Shown here piece by piece: positions 37,557 through 50,507 of a stretch of 64,000 bases of DNA; within the stretch, counting starts at the first letter, position 1, and each line of letters begins with the position of its first letter. Position numbers and translations under genes: made by a program. The notes under the pieces are model-generated. The model was given only the letters and a program-made list of their open reading frames with translations, made no database searches and was not told the DNA's origin. Origin of the DNA: Antilocapra americana (Eukaryota > Chordata > Mammalia > Artiodactyla > Antilocapridae); the NCBI GenBank assembly GCA_007570785.1, contig ML661885.1, forward strand, positions 35,713,086 to 35,777,085, given 5' to 3'.

Positions 37557-37767
37557 TGTACCAAGGTGGTTCAATGGTAAAGAATATCTCTGCCAAGCAG
37601 GAGACACGGATTCAATCCCTGGGTCAGGATGATCCTCTAGAGATGGAAATGGCAACCCACTCCAATATTTTTTCCTGGGAAATCCCATGGATAGAGGAGC
37701 CTGGCAGGCTACAGTCCATGGGGTAGCAAAAGGTTGGACAGGACTTAGTGACTAAACAACAGCAACT
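37557..37767 (+). mobile_element. Bov-tA SINE
   Basis: CCAAGGTGGTTCAATGGTAA head with complete body and CTAAACAACAGCAAC tail. Confidence 0.94.
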
Positions 37768-37954
37768 ATGTACAATGAAATAAAAATCATATACACTTGC
37801 TTTGATATATACACTGTCCTTTACCTCCCTCAGTCAGTGTTTCACCCTCCAGAGCTGCAGAAAATAAGCTCTTTCTGTTTGGTTCACAATCACCTCCTTA
37901 AAGCCTATCAGAACATCTAGCACAGGTAGGCAAGCAATACATATATGTGAAATT

Positions 37955-38192
37955 ATATCCATGGAATCTAGAAAGACGGTACTGATGGACATATTTTCAG
38001 GGCAGCAGTGGATATGCTGACATAGAGAACAGACTTAAGGACATGGGCACAGGGAGAGGAAGGAGAGGGTGAGATGAATGGAGAGAGTAGCATGGAAGCA
38101 TGTACAATGCCGTTTGTAAAATAGATAGCCAGTGGAAACTTGCTGTATGACCCAGGGAACTCAAACTGGGGTTTTCTCCTATACATACATAC
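37955..38192 (+). mobile_element. Ruminant L1 3' UTR fragment
   Basis: GGAATCTAGAAAGACGGTAC, GCTGACATAGAGAACAGACT, AGCATGGAAGCATGTACAAT and TTGCTGTATGACCCAGGGAA are successive parts of a ruminant L1 3' UTR. Confidence 0.8.
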
Positions 38193-38830
38193 TCTGATAA
38201 AGTGTAATTTATGTAGAAATTAGAAATTAAATTTATAGGTAGTCCAGCATGTGTACTCTGATTATAGTTCAAGATAGTAATAAACAAGTTGAATTCCTTG
38301 CCTCTAAGAACTCATTATTCAGTTGGGTAGTGAACATAGCAGCCTCTTCTTAATCCAGGGCTTCACTTTCCAAGGTTTCAGTTATCTGTGGTCAACCACG
38401 GTCCAAAAATACTAAATAGAAAATTCCAGAAATAATTCATAAATTTAAACTGTGTGCCTTTCTGATGTGCTGTCCTGTTCCTTCCCATCCTGGATGTGAA
38501 TCATCCCTTCGTCCAGCATACCCTCACTGTATACACTGCCTGCCTGCTCAGTAGCTGTCTTGGTTATCAGATTGACAGTTATGATATCACACTGCTCATG
38601 TCCAAGCCATCCTTATTTACTTAATGATGGCCTAAAGTGCAGGAGTCGTGATACTGGCAATTTGGATATCCTCTCACTAGGCCTAATTGATAAATTGAAC
38701 TTTATCATAGTATGTATGTCTAGGAGAAAACATAGTATAAATAGTGTTTAGCAGTACCCATGGTTTCAGGCATCCACTGTGGGTCTTAGAAAGTATCCCT
38801 CTCAGATAAGTGGAGGTGGGGGGAACAACT

Positions 38831-38831
<1 letters not shown>

Positions 38832-38865
<34 letters not shown>
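38832..38865. repeat. (CA)n microsatellite
   Basis: About 17 CA units. Confidence 0.93.
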
Positions 38866-38868
<3 letters not shown>

Positions 38869-40050
38869 GCAATCTGTAAGATAATTCATATGTCAAGGTG
38901 AATCATACAAACATCACTTGTTACAGGAGTTGGGGAGAATGGAAAATTATCATACCCACAGTAGTTGGGAAGCCTTAGGGAAAGAGGTAGAATCTGAGTT
39001 CTCATGAAGAATGTATAAGACTGATATTCCGAAGAGGAGTCTTTTGCCCTAGCAAAGGAACCCAGGTGAGGAAGTGTTCTGTTTACTTTTGGTCATCATG
39101 GCAAATTCAAGAGAACTGGATTCTTACATAGCTACCTTGAATATGGGAAATCCACCTATTCATTCAGTCTCATTTTCTTCACCTTTAAATTAAAAGTCTG
39201 GTACTTTGGTTCTTTTCAACTAATTCAAAGGCCAAAACTGACAAATGGAGTACAGTAATGATCCCATGCCAATAAATACTGCTACTATGAGACCACTCCA
39301 AATGAATTTCCAGATCCTGAAAATCAAGAAAATAGTTTTCTATGAGCCTAAGCTTATTCACTGTTAGGTGTGAAATCGAGCTACAAAAAGGTAAGAATCC
39401 AAATACTTTATAACCTTGCTAATCTCCAACTAGCTCCTATCAAATGGCATATTAAAAATATCTTTGGAAGGGACTGTCATGATCCAAATAAAGAGATGCC
39501 TGTTATGAACCAGGAAGGTCTTCATGGTCAAGGGTGAATTTTCTATGGTAACTCTGGACCCAGATGTAGATGTTTTCCAAAATGAGTGGTCCATTCATAT
39601 CATAATAGAGCAACTACCTGAGGCATAATTTCTGTCTGAATCTTTAGAGTTAAGAGTGCTTTCCATTAAGAGCTCTCATAAACTGGTAGATTAGAATAAC
39701 TAAGCAATGCATATTGAAACTAGTCACCTTTACGTAACACCTAGTTAAAGTTTTTGATCAATGTTAACTAAAATTGCATAGTGGGGCTCCTAAAAGACAG
39801 AACATTTTTTTGTTGTTGTTAAAATTGAATGAACAACTGAAACTGCAAACCAAAAAGCATAATGTCTGTTGAAATATCTAGAATATAACTGCTATATTAC
39901 TTTTAGTAATGATAAATGTTCATTTTAGAATCATGGGTTCATCTGTATTTAAGATTAGCTTGAATTCTGATACAACTACGGATAACAAGTATAATGTAGA
40001 CTCACTGTTATACAAAAGTAACTACCACTGTTTGCAGAGTAAATAAATAG

Positions 40051-40068
40051 TGTGTGTGTGTGTGTGTG
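40051..40068. repeat. (TG)n microsatellite
   Basis: Nine TG units. Confidence 0.88.
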
Positions 40069-40406
40069 AGGGAGATTTTCAGCTGCCAAGCATTATCTTG
40101 TATAGGCAAGACGATGTTCAGAAAAGCAGTGGGTGTCATGATTTTGTTCCCTTTCACTGATGCCATGGTTTATAAATGTTCCCATCTGAGGCAATGAAAG
40201 ACATTGGTGATTCGTGCTACTGAAGTATATGTCTTGGATCTCCTTTGGTGTTCACCAAGCAGACACTTAGGAAAGTCTGTTAGAAGCACAGATGACCTCC
40301 TATTAATATTATTAATATGCATTTGTCAGTGTCACAGGCAGTCTTGGGCCTTGCCGCCCATTACTGTACCTGTGTAGTTATTGGGAAATTCCTATACTCT
40401 CCAACC

Positions 40407-40538
40407 CCTGGAGAAGGAAATGGCAACCCACTTCAGTATCCTTGCCTGGAGAATCCCATGGTCAGAGGAGCCTGGTGGGCTGCAGTCTATGGGGTTGCAA
40501 AGAGTTGGACACGACTGAGCGACTTAGTATGCGTGCAT
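40407..40538 (+). mobile_element. BovA monomer fragment
   Basis: CTGGAGAAGGAAATGGCAAC through CGACTGAGCGACTTAG. No tRNA head. Confidence 0.92.
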
Positions 40539-40887
40539 AGTCTCCAACATGCCTTACATCAGATATTCCCTGCCTCAGGGCATTCCAGCTTTAGAGTTTT
40601 CTTGGTTACAGAAGTCCTGGGAAAGAGGGTGCTAAGATTCTATCGCTCAGAGAATACTTGAATAATGGGGGAAGTGGGTAGGGAGAGGAGTTCCAGAACT
40701 GATAAGTGATTCTTGGAAGTTTTTTTCTTTTGCCAACATGATATTGCTTCGGGACCCCAGAAGCTCAGAAGAAGGAGGAAAAACAAGAGGTAAAAGTAGA
40801 ATGAAAAGAGCTCATCACGTAGCTTTGCTAAGGGTTAGTTCTACTCATCCACCTACGTTCCCACACTGGAGCAGGTCACTACAGAGT

Positions 40888-40890
<3 letters not shown>

Positions 40891-40948
<58 letters not shown>
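40891..40948. repeat. (GT)n microsatellite, long and pure
   Basis: About 29 uninterrupted GT units, the purest long tract in the window and a good length-polymorphism marker. Confidence 0.95.
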
Positions 40949-40950
<2 letters not shown>

Positions 40951-41930
40951 ACATGTGTGATTAAGAATATGGGGTATTTGGTTAAGTCACAAAAGAACAT
41001 CAATAGATTCACCAACCACCATGCAAATGTTGTCATTTAAGGGTATTTATCAATGTGTTTTGAATTACAGAGTCATAAAATACATTTCAAATATATTAAC
41101 TATGGCATTTGGTCTGGATGTGGAGGACTATTTTAATGTGCTTAGATTTTCATTTTTAATTACACAGGTGACTGCTTAAATGTTCCCATTAATATAGAAA
41201 ATGAAAATGTTTATTTAATAAGTTGAAATTGATCATTGTTTTTATATTTTCATAAATGGACTGAAAGAGGCTTTCATCATACATCTTTTAAAGCAGAGCT
41301 ATGCATTTATGGTTACTACAAAGTTACCATCTTCACCTTATGAGTCAGATATGCAACCGGAGTAACTCACGGGGCCGCTATAAATTTGAAGATAAAATGC
41401 CTTTAGACGTCATTCTAACAAGACTTGCATGCTATTACTATTCTCTCAGGGATCAATTTTAAAAGTTGTAACATAATAAAAAATGGTTGGACTATATTTC
41501 CCCACAGCTTTCATTTTATTATGTTGCATGAAATATGCCTTTATTGGCTATAGCATTACTGGAAGTAAAATATACTGGGCACTGAAAAATTCTGTCACTT
41601 TGTATTAGCTGTAAATTATCGACTAGTATAAACCCTAATTTCATTTGTCACATTCTGTTGCTTTGCTGCTCTTCCTTGTTCCCATTCTGTCATTCTGGCA
41701 GGCCCGCGCTGCCCCAGGTATCACGGCATCGCCATCTGCACCCGACATCTGTCTCTCTATTGATCACACGGGTTTAGCACTTGATCAAACAGAGCACAAC
41801 AGAATACATCTCTTTTTGCAATACTGCCAATGCCAACTGCTGCATGAAATCTACTACAAAAGCCTCCTTTACCTAGTTGAAAAACTGCATTTGTGTAGCT
41901 CTTCTTTGCTATATAAACCTCAGCATTTCC

Positions 41931-41950
41931 ACCCCCCCCCCGCCCCCCGC
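41931..41950. repeat. Poly(C) tract
   Basis: Run of C broken by one G, about 20 bases. Confidence 0.85.
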
Positions 41951-44900
41951 TTCCATGGACCCTTAGTTATATGAAAATAAATCTAGTTTTCATGTATTTG
42001 AGAATTAATCAGGCTCAGTGTGGCCAAAGCCGCTGATGACAGTGAGCTACCAGGAGTCATAAGCAAGATGATGTATGTTTTTTAGGCCTACCTATGTGAA
42101 AATCATGGCTCCTACTCTCTTAGTCTGTTTGGGGGCATTTGTCAGGACGCGTGAAATCTTAGACTGGCCAACAGGCTTTTTCACTTTTTATCTAGCAGCT
42201 TTAGTAGTTTGTAACAGGACCTTTAAAGCCATCTAAGCCCTGAGCCAAATGTTTCACTTTGGTGTAGAGGGCTCAAGCATTTCTGAGCCCTCTAGGTTTC
42301 ACCAAGTCTAGGCAGCCCCCATTGTGAAGCCTATGAAGCAATTGCATATTTTTAGTTAGCTGCAGGGAAAAGCAGCATATTTCCCAAAGGGCTACAGGAT
42401 TGTTACCTATGTGACTCTCACTCATCTTAAGGTAGGAACACATGAACAGCCATGAGAACCAGTGCCAAGATGCTGCAATAAACAGCCAGCACAATGGGAA
42501 GATAAGGCTACGGGGAGCTATTCAAAGAGAGTAAAAGCCAGAAGGGTAGCATTTTTAGTTCCCAGAAACACAATAGTAGGATTAAGGTATGTAGTTATTT
42601 TTGTTTTCATATTTTCATACTTTTCCACAGTGAGACAAACTGTTTCCAAGGAGAATATCTTATACTCACCATGTGAACAAATAAAAATGTCCCTAAAATT
42701 TTAAGGCAGGTAGCCATATCAAGTTTAAAACCTATTCAATATTTGATGAGCCAGAGATTATGTATTTTGTTTATAGCCTTACAGATGACTTTGGGGGAAA
42801 GGGGGTGTAGAAAAAGCCTTCAATATTAAAAATGATCAAATTTTAAAAATATTTTAAAAAATCATGACATTTATAAAGTTATCAGTATTAGTTACATCAT
42901 AAGACAAGTGGATTCTAGCAATGTATTATTCATAAGACGTTTTGTAGCCAAATAACATTAGAGTATATAGTTGTACCAACAAATTAATATTTTAGAGCTA
43001 ATTGAAATTGTTCTTCCTATGAAGATTAAGCCTCTTCTACCAACACACTTCAGTCATTAAAATAACACTTTCAGTGCCTTGTCTAAATGATGCCTGACAT
43101 TAATGCAAAGCTATATTAAAAGTACTCAAATGACCAGTTCTTTTGTAATGTATTCTATATGATCAGACATTGGGTCAGAGTTGGGCAGTGTGTATGAAGT
43201 AGTATCAAGTGGAAGCTAATTAAACTATATTCTCCATAGAACTTTACAGAAAAAAGAGACCAATAATCATCAGAAGGTATTCTGAAAATGGCATTTCTAA
43301 AAGGCTTGCAGTAAGCTTTAATCTCCTTGCATAAGGGTAATTTTTGACATAAAGGTTTTGACATAAAGGCTCAAAACTTCAGTTGGGAAATAATTTTTTA
43401 CTATGTCAATAAAGTCATTAGGAAGTCTCTCATATACTTTTCTTACATGCTTTTTATTTCCTAGAAAAATCAAGTTTCATTTTCAAGACAATAATGGTTT
43501 CAGTATTTTGCCACATTTTCATTTTGCTAAATATCTTCCTGAAAATGGAGTTACAATTTCTGTTTCTGCTGTTACAATTACTATACCTGGACACACACAC
43601 ATACACACAATTTTCCCTGACTGTCACAAAATGCAGAAAAGCAGACACACTGAAAGTCTGTAGCTATGGCAGACTTGTTCTCCCACTACAAAAATCCTCC
43701 TAACAATAGCTACTTAAATCTTCTACAGCCAGGGCCAATTTTGCAACAGTCATGTTTGAGCTTACAAATCATGTCCTGGTTTTGTTCTCTGTTATCCCTC
43801 AGACACATCTGTGTTAAAAAGAGGGGAAAAAAATTACATGCTTTACCTCCATCGATAGAAAAAAATTAGTCACTACCTCTTTTCTCTTACAATTCAGATT
43901 TCTTAGCTTCTTTTTGAAAAATTCGATTCCATTGAGAACAGCAGGTCACAGAACAAGAAATTCAGGTACAATATTCATCTCTAGAGATCAGGGGTCCTAG
44001 ACAAAGACTTTGCTCCTGATGTCTTTTATTCAGAGAATTTTCATTGATGTCACTTCATCTCAAACTTTTTCTCCCTGCATGATATGACAGAGCTTCCGAG
44101 CCTGAATGTACTACTTCCTGCTGTCTAGAATAAAGCACACGCTTAGGAAGGAATAATTCGATGTCTGACGCTACATATTTTCAAGAGTGTAGACAGAAGA
44201 AATTCTTTATAAAGCCAGTTAAATACAGATTTATAGTTGAAAATTTGCTTTTAAATTAAATAATTCAACTTATCTCTTAATTTAAGCCCTCTCATCAACA
44301 GAAATAAAACAACCACATGTCTCACTGTTCATAAATGTAATTTGCCCTGATTCTCATTCTTGTTTTCGAATTCAAAGGAAAATTTTGTTTACTCTAACCT
44401 AACAATCCCCCACTCACCCCAGTGGAGAACAAAGGTGAATTTCACTTGTACCTTATTCCTACAGTACTGATGGGAGATTCAACATGAACATGATGACTAT
44501 ATTTATGATAGTTAATTAGTAATAGGGGAAAATATCAGGCAATGAAATATTTGCCTATAATATTTAGCAAGCACGAATTAAAAATCTAAGCATAAGTATT
44601 GTTAAGATATGTAATAGCAGAAGAGAAATGCTAACATTGTTACAAGACCCATTCTGAGAATAAAAATTTGCGGAAACATCAGTACAAAATCCTATGTTCA
44701 CTTAAAGAATGTCACATTTAACTGTCAGCAATTATTTGGTATAAATAATTGAAGTATTATCTTTATTTCCACTTTTAATGATATTTTTGTCCCTACTTTG
44801 TGGTAGAAAAGATGCATCGTTACATTATTATATCATGTAGCAATGAACACAGGGTTAACAAAAAAAAATGAATTTATTTTTTTACCAAAGTGTCTTCAAA

Positions 44901-47900
44901 ATTTAAGGCAGATTAATCAGATTGTCCAACATAATACTTTGGTTAAATTAAAGTTACTGATTATTTACTATATTTAGCTTTAATCATTGATACTTTAGAA
45001 ATCCAAGTGTTTTTCCTTTCACATAAATTTGGTATGCTCTGGTAGCAGTTCTTTCGAACATAATTCAGAATTCCCATAGTAATCCCAGTTGCAAAAGGAA
45101 TTAAGAGAGATTTAATAGTAAAGATGAAGACTATTTCCAAGTACAGCTTCTATTATAACATTTCTAGTTGAGAGATGAGACTTGTGTGAACTGTCTGAGA
45201 GTTCAGAGGAGCTGTCCATGGGTGGGCTCTGTGAATAAAGTTTCTGGTGTGGTTTCTGTGGCTCCCCAACCTCCAAGTGTTAAAAGTCAGGCGTCGCGCC
45301 ACAAAACCCATCATTAGAATTGAAGCCACTGATCTCTAGAACCTAGGATTTAAATTCCCAGCATATCATTATGTAACACAAAAAGTCACTTGTCATGGTG
45401 GAAATTGCAGCTAATTCCAGGCATCCCACAGCCCTTCGTTTGGTTTGCTAATGAGGAGAGCTGAGAGAGGAGCACGCCCCCTTTGGGTGACCCTCGCGTC
45501 TTAGGTTGGTCCTGCTCAGGTGTGTCAGATACAGTTCCAACACACTCAGAAACCAGATGCCTACAGAAAGCCTGATGTGCTTTTTTTATGCACTCACAAA
45601 AGGATTCTGAGCTCTGCTTCCCTGCCCCGTCTCAACCTCCCAATTATATCCTGAGAAAAGCCTACTCCAGTGGTTTGAAAAACCTGTACAAACTGTTAGG
45701 GGTCCTAATGAAATTTCTAAAACTACCATTTGTATTTTCAATTTCCCAGTGTATTTAGGGGGATAAAAAGATTTTCTACTTTCAAATGTCTATAAAGAGA
45801 GGCAGAACAATATTTGGACAATTATATAGAGAGCTTATGACTGCAACCGTATGAGTTGAGAGGTAAGAGCTGGAAGCACATATGACGTTGCGTGTTCTTG
45901 AAATCACTCCTAAAGTTCTTTTACAAACAAGGTGGTGGTTAATTATTAAAACCAAACAAGTGTTGTTTGCTTATTCCATATAGTTATGTTAAATCATCAG
46001 CTGAGCCCTATGTAAAATGTTCTGTGTTGACAAGGAAGGAGAAAATATGTACAGGGGCTGTAAAATATGCGTGTAGTCCCCACAAACAACTGTTTCCTGT
46101 TTATGACAAAGGAGTAAATAATCCATTGATCTGGCAGCGGGGCACCTGCTTTGCAACTAGCTCTGTATCAGTAGTCCCTGAACTCTCATTATTTTTCCTC
46201 AATTAAAGTTCATAGTCTCAGGAAGTCTGTGCTGAGCAGATGTACAACTGTTCTTGATGACGGAACACAGAAGAATCACAAATTTAGAAAACTACTGCCA
46301 TTTCATAAACCCCCGAATCACACCATTTGTTGTGGGTAAGAAACATTACAAACAATATGTCTCTTTTATAGGCTGCTAAGCCAGCACGTTACAGAAAAGA
46401 ATATTAAAGTTCAAAAACTGTCACATGAGCAGTACATTATGAATACAGTAATGCATTTTTTTATGATTCAAATAATGGTTACTGAAATGAAAGAAAAATA
46501 AAATCTTCAGTGGGTTATAATGTAGAAATTGTGACTGCGAATTAGACAAAATTGGAAATAGGAGAAAAACCAAGCACAAAGTAATGATCTGCAGAGAACT
46601 ACAAAATGTAATAACGGATGAATTGCAGAAATATGAATTTGACTAATGCTAGTTTTAGTTTCATCTTTTGCATAATTCTGAAATCTATGAGCTCTGATCA
46701 TTAAGGCAAACTATTTAAATAAAAAATGCAGTGACAATCCAGTTTCAAATATAACTAAGAGACACTTGGCTGAAGAACTTTTTTTTTTTTTTAAAACAAT
46801 CTACCTAAGGTCAAATAGCACAGCATCATCCATTTAAAAAGCTATATAAATATAGCTTCCATCACTCATAAACCTCCTTTGTGCTTAAGAAAATGAGGAA
46901 GAGAAGTAAGCAGTCAGGGAGATGTTCATTTCCATTTTATTTTTAAAATGTTATCTCCATAAGACACTGAAATACATATTTTGCAGTAAAGAAGATGAAG
47001 CTCCTATCCGACATTTGTAGTTCTCCTTTCTCTCAGAATAATTCTGACTCCACAGTATGTGCTTTACAGACTGTAGCAGATTGTGAGTCTTGAGGTCAGA
47101 GTATATGCTTGAAGCATCAATGGCTACACCTGTCATTTTGGTTTCCCAGGGAAGAATGTGTTATTGTTTAATGCTGTAACATGCATTCGTGACAATCTGA
47201 CTTCCAATCCTACTGCAATGGAGGTGACTTTAACTACCCATTACCAGAAATATTTCAATAATATTTCAACTTCTGGTCTCTGTTATAATTATTTTCCTTT
47301 AGTTATTTGAGACGCAATTTTTCCTATCTGTGCAGCCTCCTGCAATCCATTTTGGTTTTCCTGGGAAGTCATACCACCGTTTGAAAAAGTGGAAATAAAT
47401 CAGGTTTTACTTTGAAGCATAATAAAAATGTTTAATTCTATATGATATGATTATTGGTAGAGAAAAATTTTCCTTTTTCCCTTTTCCCTACTATATACAT
47501 CTGATTAACATAGAGAATATCTTGAAGAAATTACCAAATCTGTTTGGAAAAATCTACCTTGTCTTCACTTAAAAGCCTGCATGCTAAACTGATAATTCAG
47601 TTATTCAGGGCATGATGAGAAAATGATCTCCCTTTGAGAAAGGGTAGAGTTAAAATATCCTGAGTGGTCGAAGCTCTCTTAGCAGCTTTGTTCCAGGGTA
47701 AGCCCGTTTTTATGACAATCCTTCCTATATATTTCCTCCAAAATCGATTTCTTACATTTACAAGTAAGATGTCAGAGTTTCTTTTAAGATACTTTTCACT
47801 AATTTCCCTCATGGAAAAATTGGTTGTGGTCTACCAATGTTACTCCTCTGAATCAGGCAAACTGTGAAATTACTCTTGTTCATTTCAGCCTTAAGGAAAC

Positions 47901-48229
47901 AGCTCAACATGTAGTGACCAATGATATATTGTCAAAACAGACACACATGGTACATGGAGTAAAATCCCTAATTTCTCAAGCACCTCAATACAATCGTGCC
48001 AGAATTAACTTCTTAACACAAAACACTCATAATATAGGAATGTTCACTATTTCCATAATTCCTTGATTTTATTATACTCATCTAATTCATTTTCCTTGAA
48101 CAATATTGATTTAAAAATCACAATTGAATATGCTATTTATAAAACTGTATTTTTCAAATAATTAAGTTTGTTGCAGAGACAAGTACTGATTGCTGTGGCT
48201 GCAGAACTCTCCTTGTAAACCCTTCTGGA

Positions 48230-48345
48230 ATCCATTCTTTGATGGGAGGTAAGTTACTCACATTCCCTGAGTCTCAGTATCTGCATTTGTAGCATGTGGA
48301 TAATGCAGTCTATGGTGATTTTTTAAAAAGATAACAATAAAATAG
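48230..48345 (+). mobile_element. MIR SINE, left part, split by Bov-tA
   Basis: GTAAGTTACTCACATTCCCT, GAGTCTCAGTATCTGCATTT and GTGGATAATGCAGTCTATGG match MIR; the 3' end resumes at 48563. Confidence 0.7.
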
Positions 48346-48562
48346 AGCTTCCATGGTGGCTCAGCAATAAAGAATCTGCCTGCTAATGCACGAGACATGG
48401 GTTTGATTCCTAGGTCAGGAAGATCCCCTGGGGAAGGAAATGGCAACCCACTCCATCATTTTTGCCTGGAGAATCCCATGAGCAGAGGAGCTTGGTGGGC
48501 TACAGTCCATAGGGTCTCAAAAGAGTCAGACACGACTTAGCGACTAAACAACAACAACAACA
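48346..48562 (+). mobile_element. Bov-tA SINE inserted in MIR
   Basis: GAGCTTCCATGGTGGCTCAG head, complete body, and an (AAC)n tail (AAACAACAACAACAACAG). Confidence 0.95.
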
Positions 48563-48605
48563 GTAAAGCAATGTTCTCATCACACAGTAGGTATTCAATA
48601 ATTAT
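48563..48605 (+). mobile_element. MIR SINE, right part
   Basis: CACACAGTAGGTATTCAATAAT is the 3' end of MIR, continuing the copy at 48230-48345. Confidence 0.65.
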
Positions 48606-48708
48606 CAGTCCCATTCTTTTCCCTGTGTTTTGACCTTGACAAAGCATTAACAAGTACACATTTGCATTCTCATTTTTGGCCACTAACACTCACCAATGTG
48701 GCCAAGGG

Positions 48709-49147
48709 TATTAAAAAGCAGAGATATCACTTTGCTGACAAAGGTCACTATATTCAAAGCTATGGTTTTTCCAGGAGTCATGTATGGATGTGAGAGTTGG
48801 ACCATAGAGGAGGCTGAGCACGAAAGAACTGATGCTTTCGAACTGTGGTGCTAGAGAAGACTCTTGAGAGTTCTTTGGACTACAAGGAGATCAAACCAGT
48901 CAATCCAGGAAATCAACCCTGAATATCCATTGGAAGGACTGACGCTGAAGTTCTAATACTTCGGCTAGCTGAGGCAAAGAGCCGACTCACTGGAAAAGAT
49001 CATAATGATGGGAAGGATTGAAGGTAAATGGAGAAGGCAACAGCAGAGGATGAGATGGTTAGACAGCATCACCAATTCAATGGACAAGAGTCTGAGCAAA
49101 CTCTGGGAGATAGTGGAGGACCTAGGGACTGAACAATAACAACAACT
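48709..49147 (+). mobile_element. BovB LINE 3' fragment
   Basis: Starts TTAAAAAGCAGAGATATCAC and runs through GTTGGACCATAGAGGAGGCT to a GGGACTGAACAATAACAACA end. Several internal deletions and an in-frame stop (GTGGTGCTAGAGAAG). Confidence 0.93.
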
Positions 49148-49298
49148 GGGTGGCCCAGGAGAAATCTTACAGACCCTTTCCTCCATATGTTTCTCCCTAA
49201 ACTGTTCATTGAGCTGAAATTCTCAATTCTTCTGAAACCAGCATCCTTTCCAGCCTGATTAAGTACTAGAGATAATAGAATAGCATTTGCCTGTTAGG

Positions 49299-49432
49299 TC
49301 GATTTTTCCCTTCCTCTCTCTGATTTTCCCTCCTCTTTCCTTCCCCAGCCTTTCCTCCCCATTACCATTCTTATCTCTCGTTGATTCTCCTATATCCCCC
49401 TCCCCCCCTCCTTCTTTCTCACTCTCTTTCAT
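49299..49432. repeat. Polypyrimidine tract
   Basis: About 130 bases that are overwhelmingly C/T on the plus strand, including CCCCCTCCCCCCCTCC. Read on the ZFPM2 transcript it is purine-rich. Confidence 0.8.
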
Positions 49433-50365
49433 CTTAAAAGACTGTATTTGCTTGTGATGACCTAGCAGTCACTTGGCACACTGTACTGGACTGTCCCATG
49501 AGCAGGATGTGACTCAAGAGGGTTCTGCAAGGCAGGTGGGGTTTAGCGCTTCCCCACGGAAAAGAACATAAGGTGGACTGGGAGCCCATGGGAGAAGTAA
49601 CGCAAGTTTCATGGAAACATTTTTCTCCTTTTGCCTTTAAATATCTATTTGAATAAAAGGGGAGGATTTATTAGATTTAATGTTTAAAAACATCTTCTCT
49701 GCTCTCATGGCATGCCAGGGAGATGGCTTATCTTTCATCATTTTCAAGTGCCTCAGAGAGTAGTAATTTTAATTCCTACACATTACAAAGATATATGCAG
49801 GTTACTTGGTCAGTTTTCTTTTTATATTTAAAATTTTTAGCAGACAAAAGCATTTTTAATATATTCCTGCAAAATCCCCAAAGACGTTGGTCCGTTTTGC
49901 ATTTCAGTTTTACCTTCCAAAATTTTCTTTTGGTCCTCCTTAATGTCATCAGTGAAATTAACTTATGAAAAGGGGACCGAAGGTGAATGCTTAGATGGAG
50001 AATACTACTGATGCCTCAACAATATCTCTGGATAAAGCCACTCTGTCCAGCTAGTTTCCACACTTCAGTTCACATTCATACTGTCAGTCTCACTTTTCCA
50101 AGTAATTTAATGGCAAGGAAATACAGGTTCACTTCAAACATTGTTTCCCTAGATGGTGAAAGTTTTGTTATCTTTGAAAACTGAGTTTATTCTTTTGATT
50201 TATTCCTAAGGGCAAAATTGGCAGCTATGTCAATGTATCTTATCATATCAATTTGAGTACAAAGTGACCATGTGACAATTAATGCAGAGTAAGTGATACT
50301 ATCAGTTGAGTACTTTAAATCATCAAGAACTTCAAGATTACATTAAAGAAATAAAAATCTAAATC
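49433..50365. other. Unique intronic tract
   Basis: No repeat, RNA gene or exon recognised up to the CHR SINE. Confidence 0.5.
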
Positions 50366-50494
50366 TTAATTTTTTTTTTATTTTACTATGCCATGCAGCT
50401 TGCATGTGGGATCTAGTTCCCTGACCAGGGATTAAACCTGAGCCTTGGCAGTGCAAGCACAAAGTTCCAAACACTGGATCTCCAGGGAATTCCA
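50366..50494 (-). mobile_element. CHR-type SINE with perfect target duplication
   Basis: Antisense copy (poly-T side, then GGGATCTAGTTCCCTGACCA, ending CTCCAGGGAATTCC). AAAAATCTAAATC flanks it at 50353-50365 and 50495-50507. Confidence 0.92.
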
Positions 50495-50507
50495 AAAAAT
50501 CTAAATC

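Larger units (their letters stand above)
38193..40406. other. Intronic tract, mostly unique
   Basis: Holds a CA and a TG microsatellite. I recognise nothing else in it. Confidence 0.55.
40539..48229. other. 7.7-kb intronic tract without ruminant SINEs
   Basis: The longest stretch here with no Bov-tA, BOV-A2 or BovB. It holds one long GT microsatellite, a C-run and two CpG-bearing islets (41640-41800 and 45225-45560). No coding exon was found. The 109-codon frame near 41645-41974 lacks a proper ATG, a Kozak context and any known domain. Confidence 0.65.

Noticed and set aside
41645..41974. 109-codon plus-strand frame with a hydrophobic start resembling a signal peptide
   Set aside because: No ATG at its start, no splice or promoter context, no domain, and the end runs through a poly(C) tract. 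More likely non-coding, possibly conserved, sequence.
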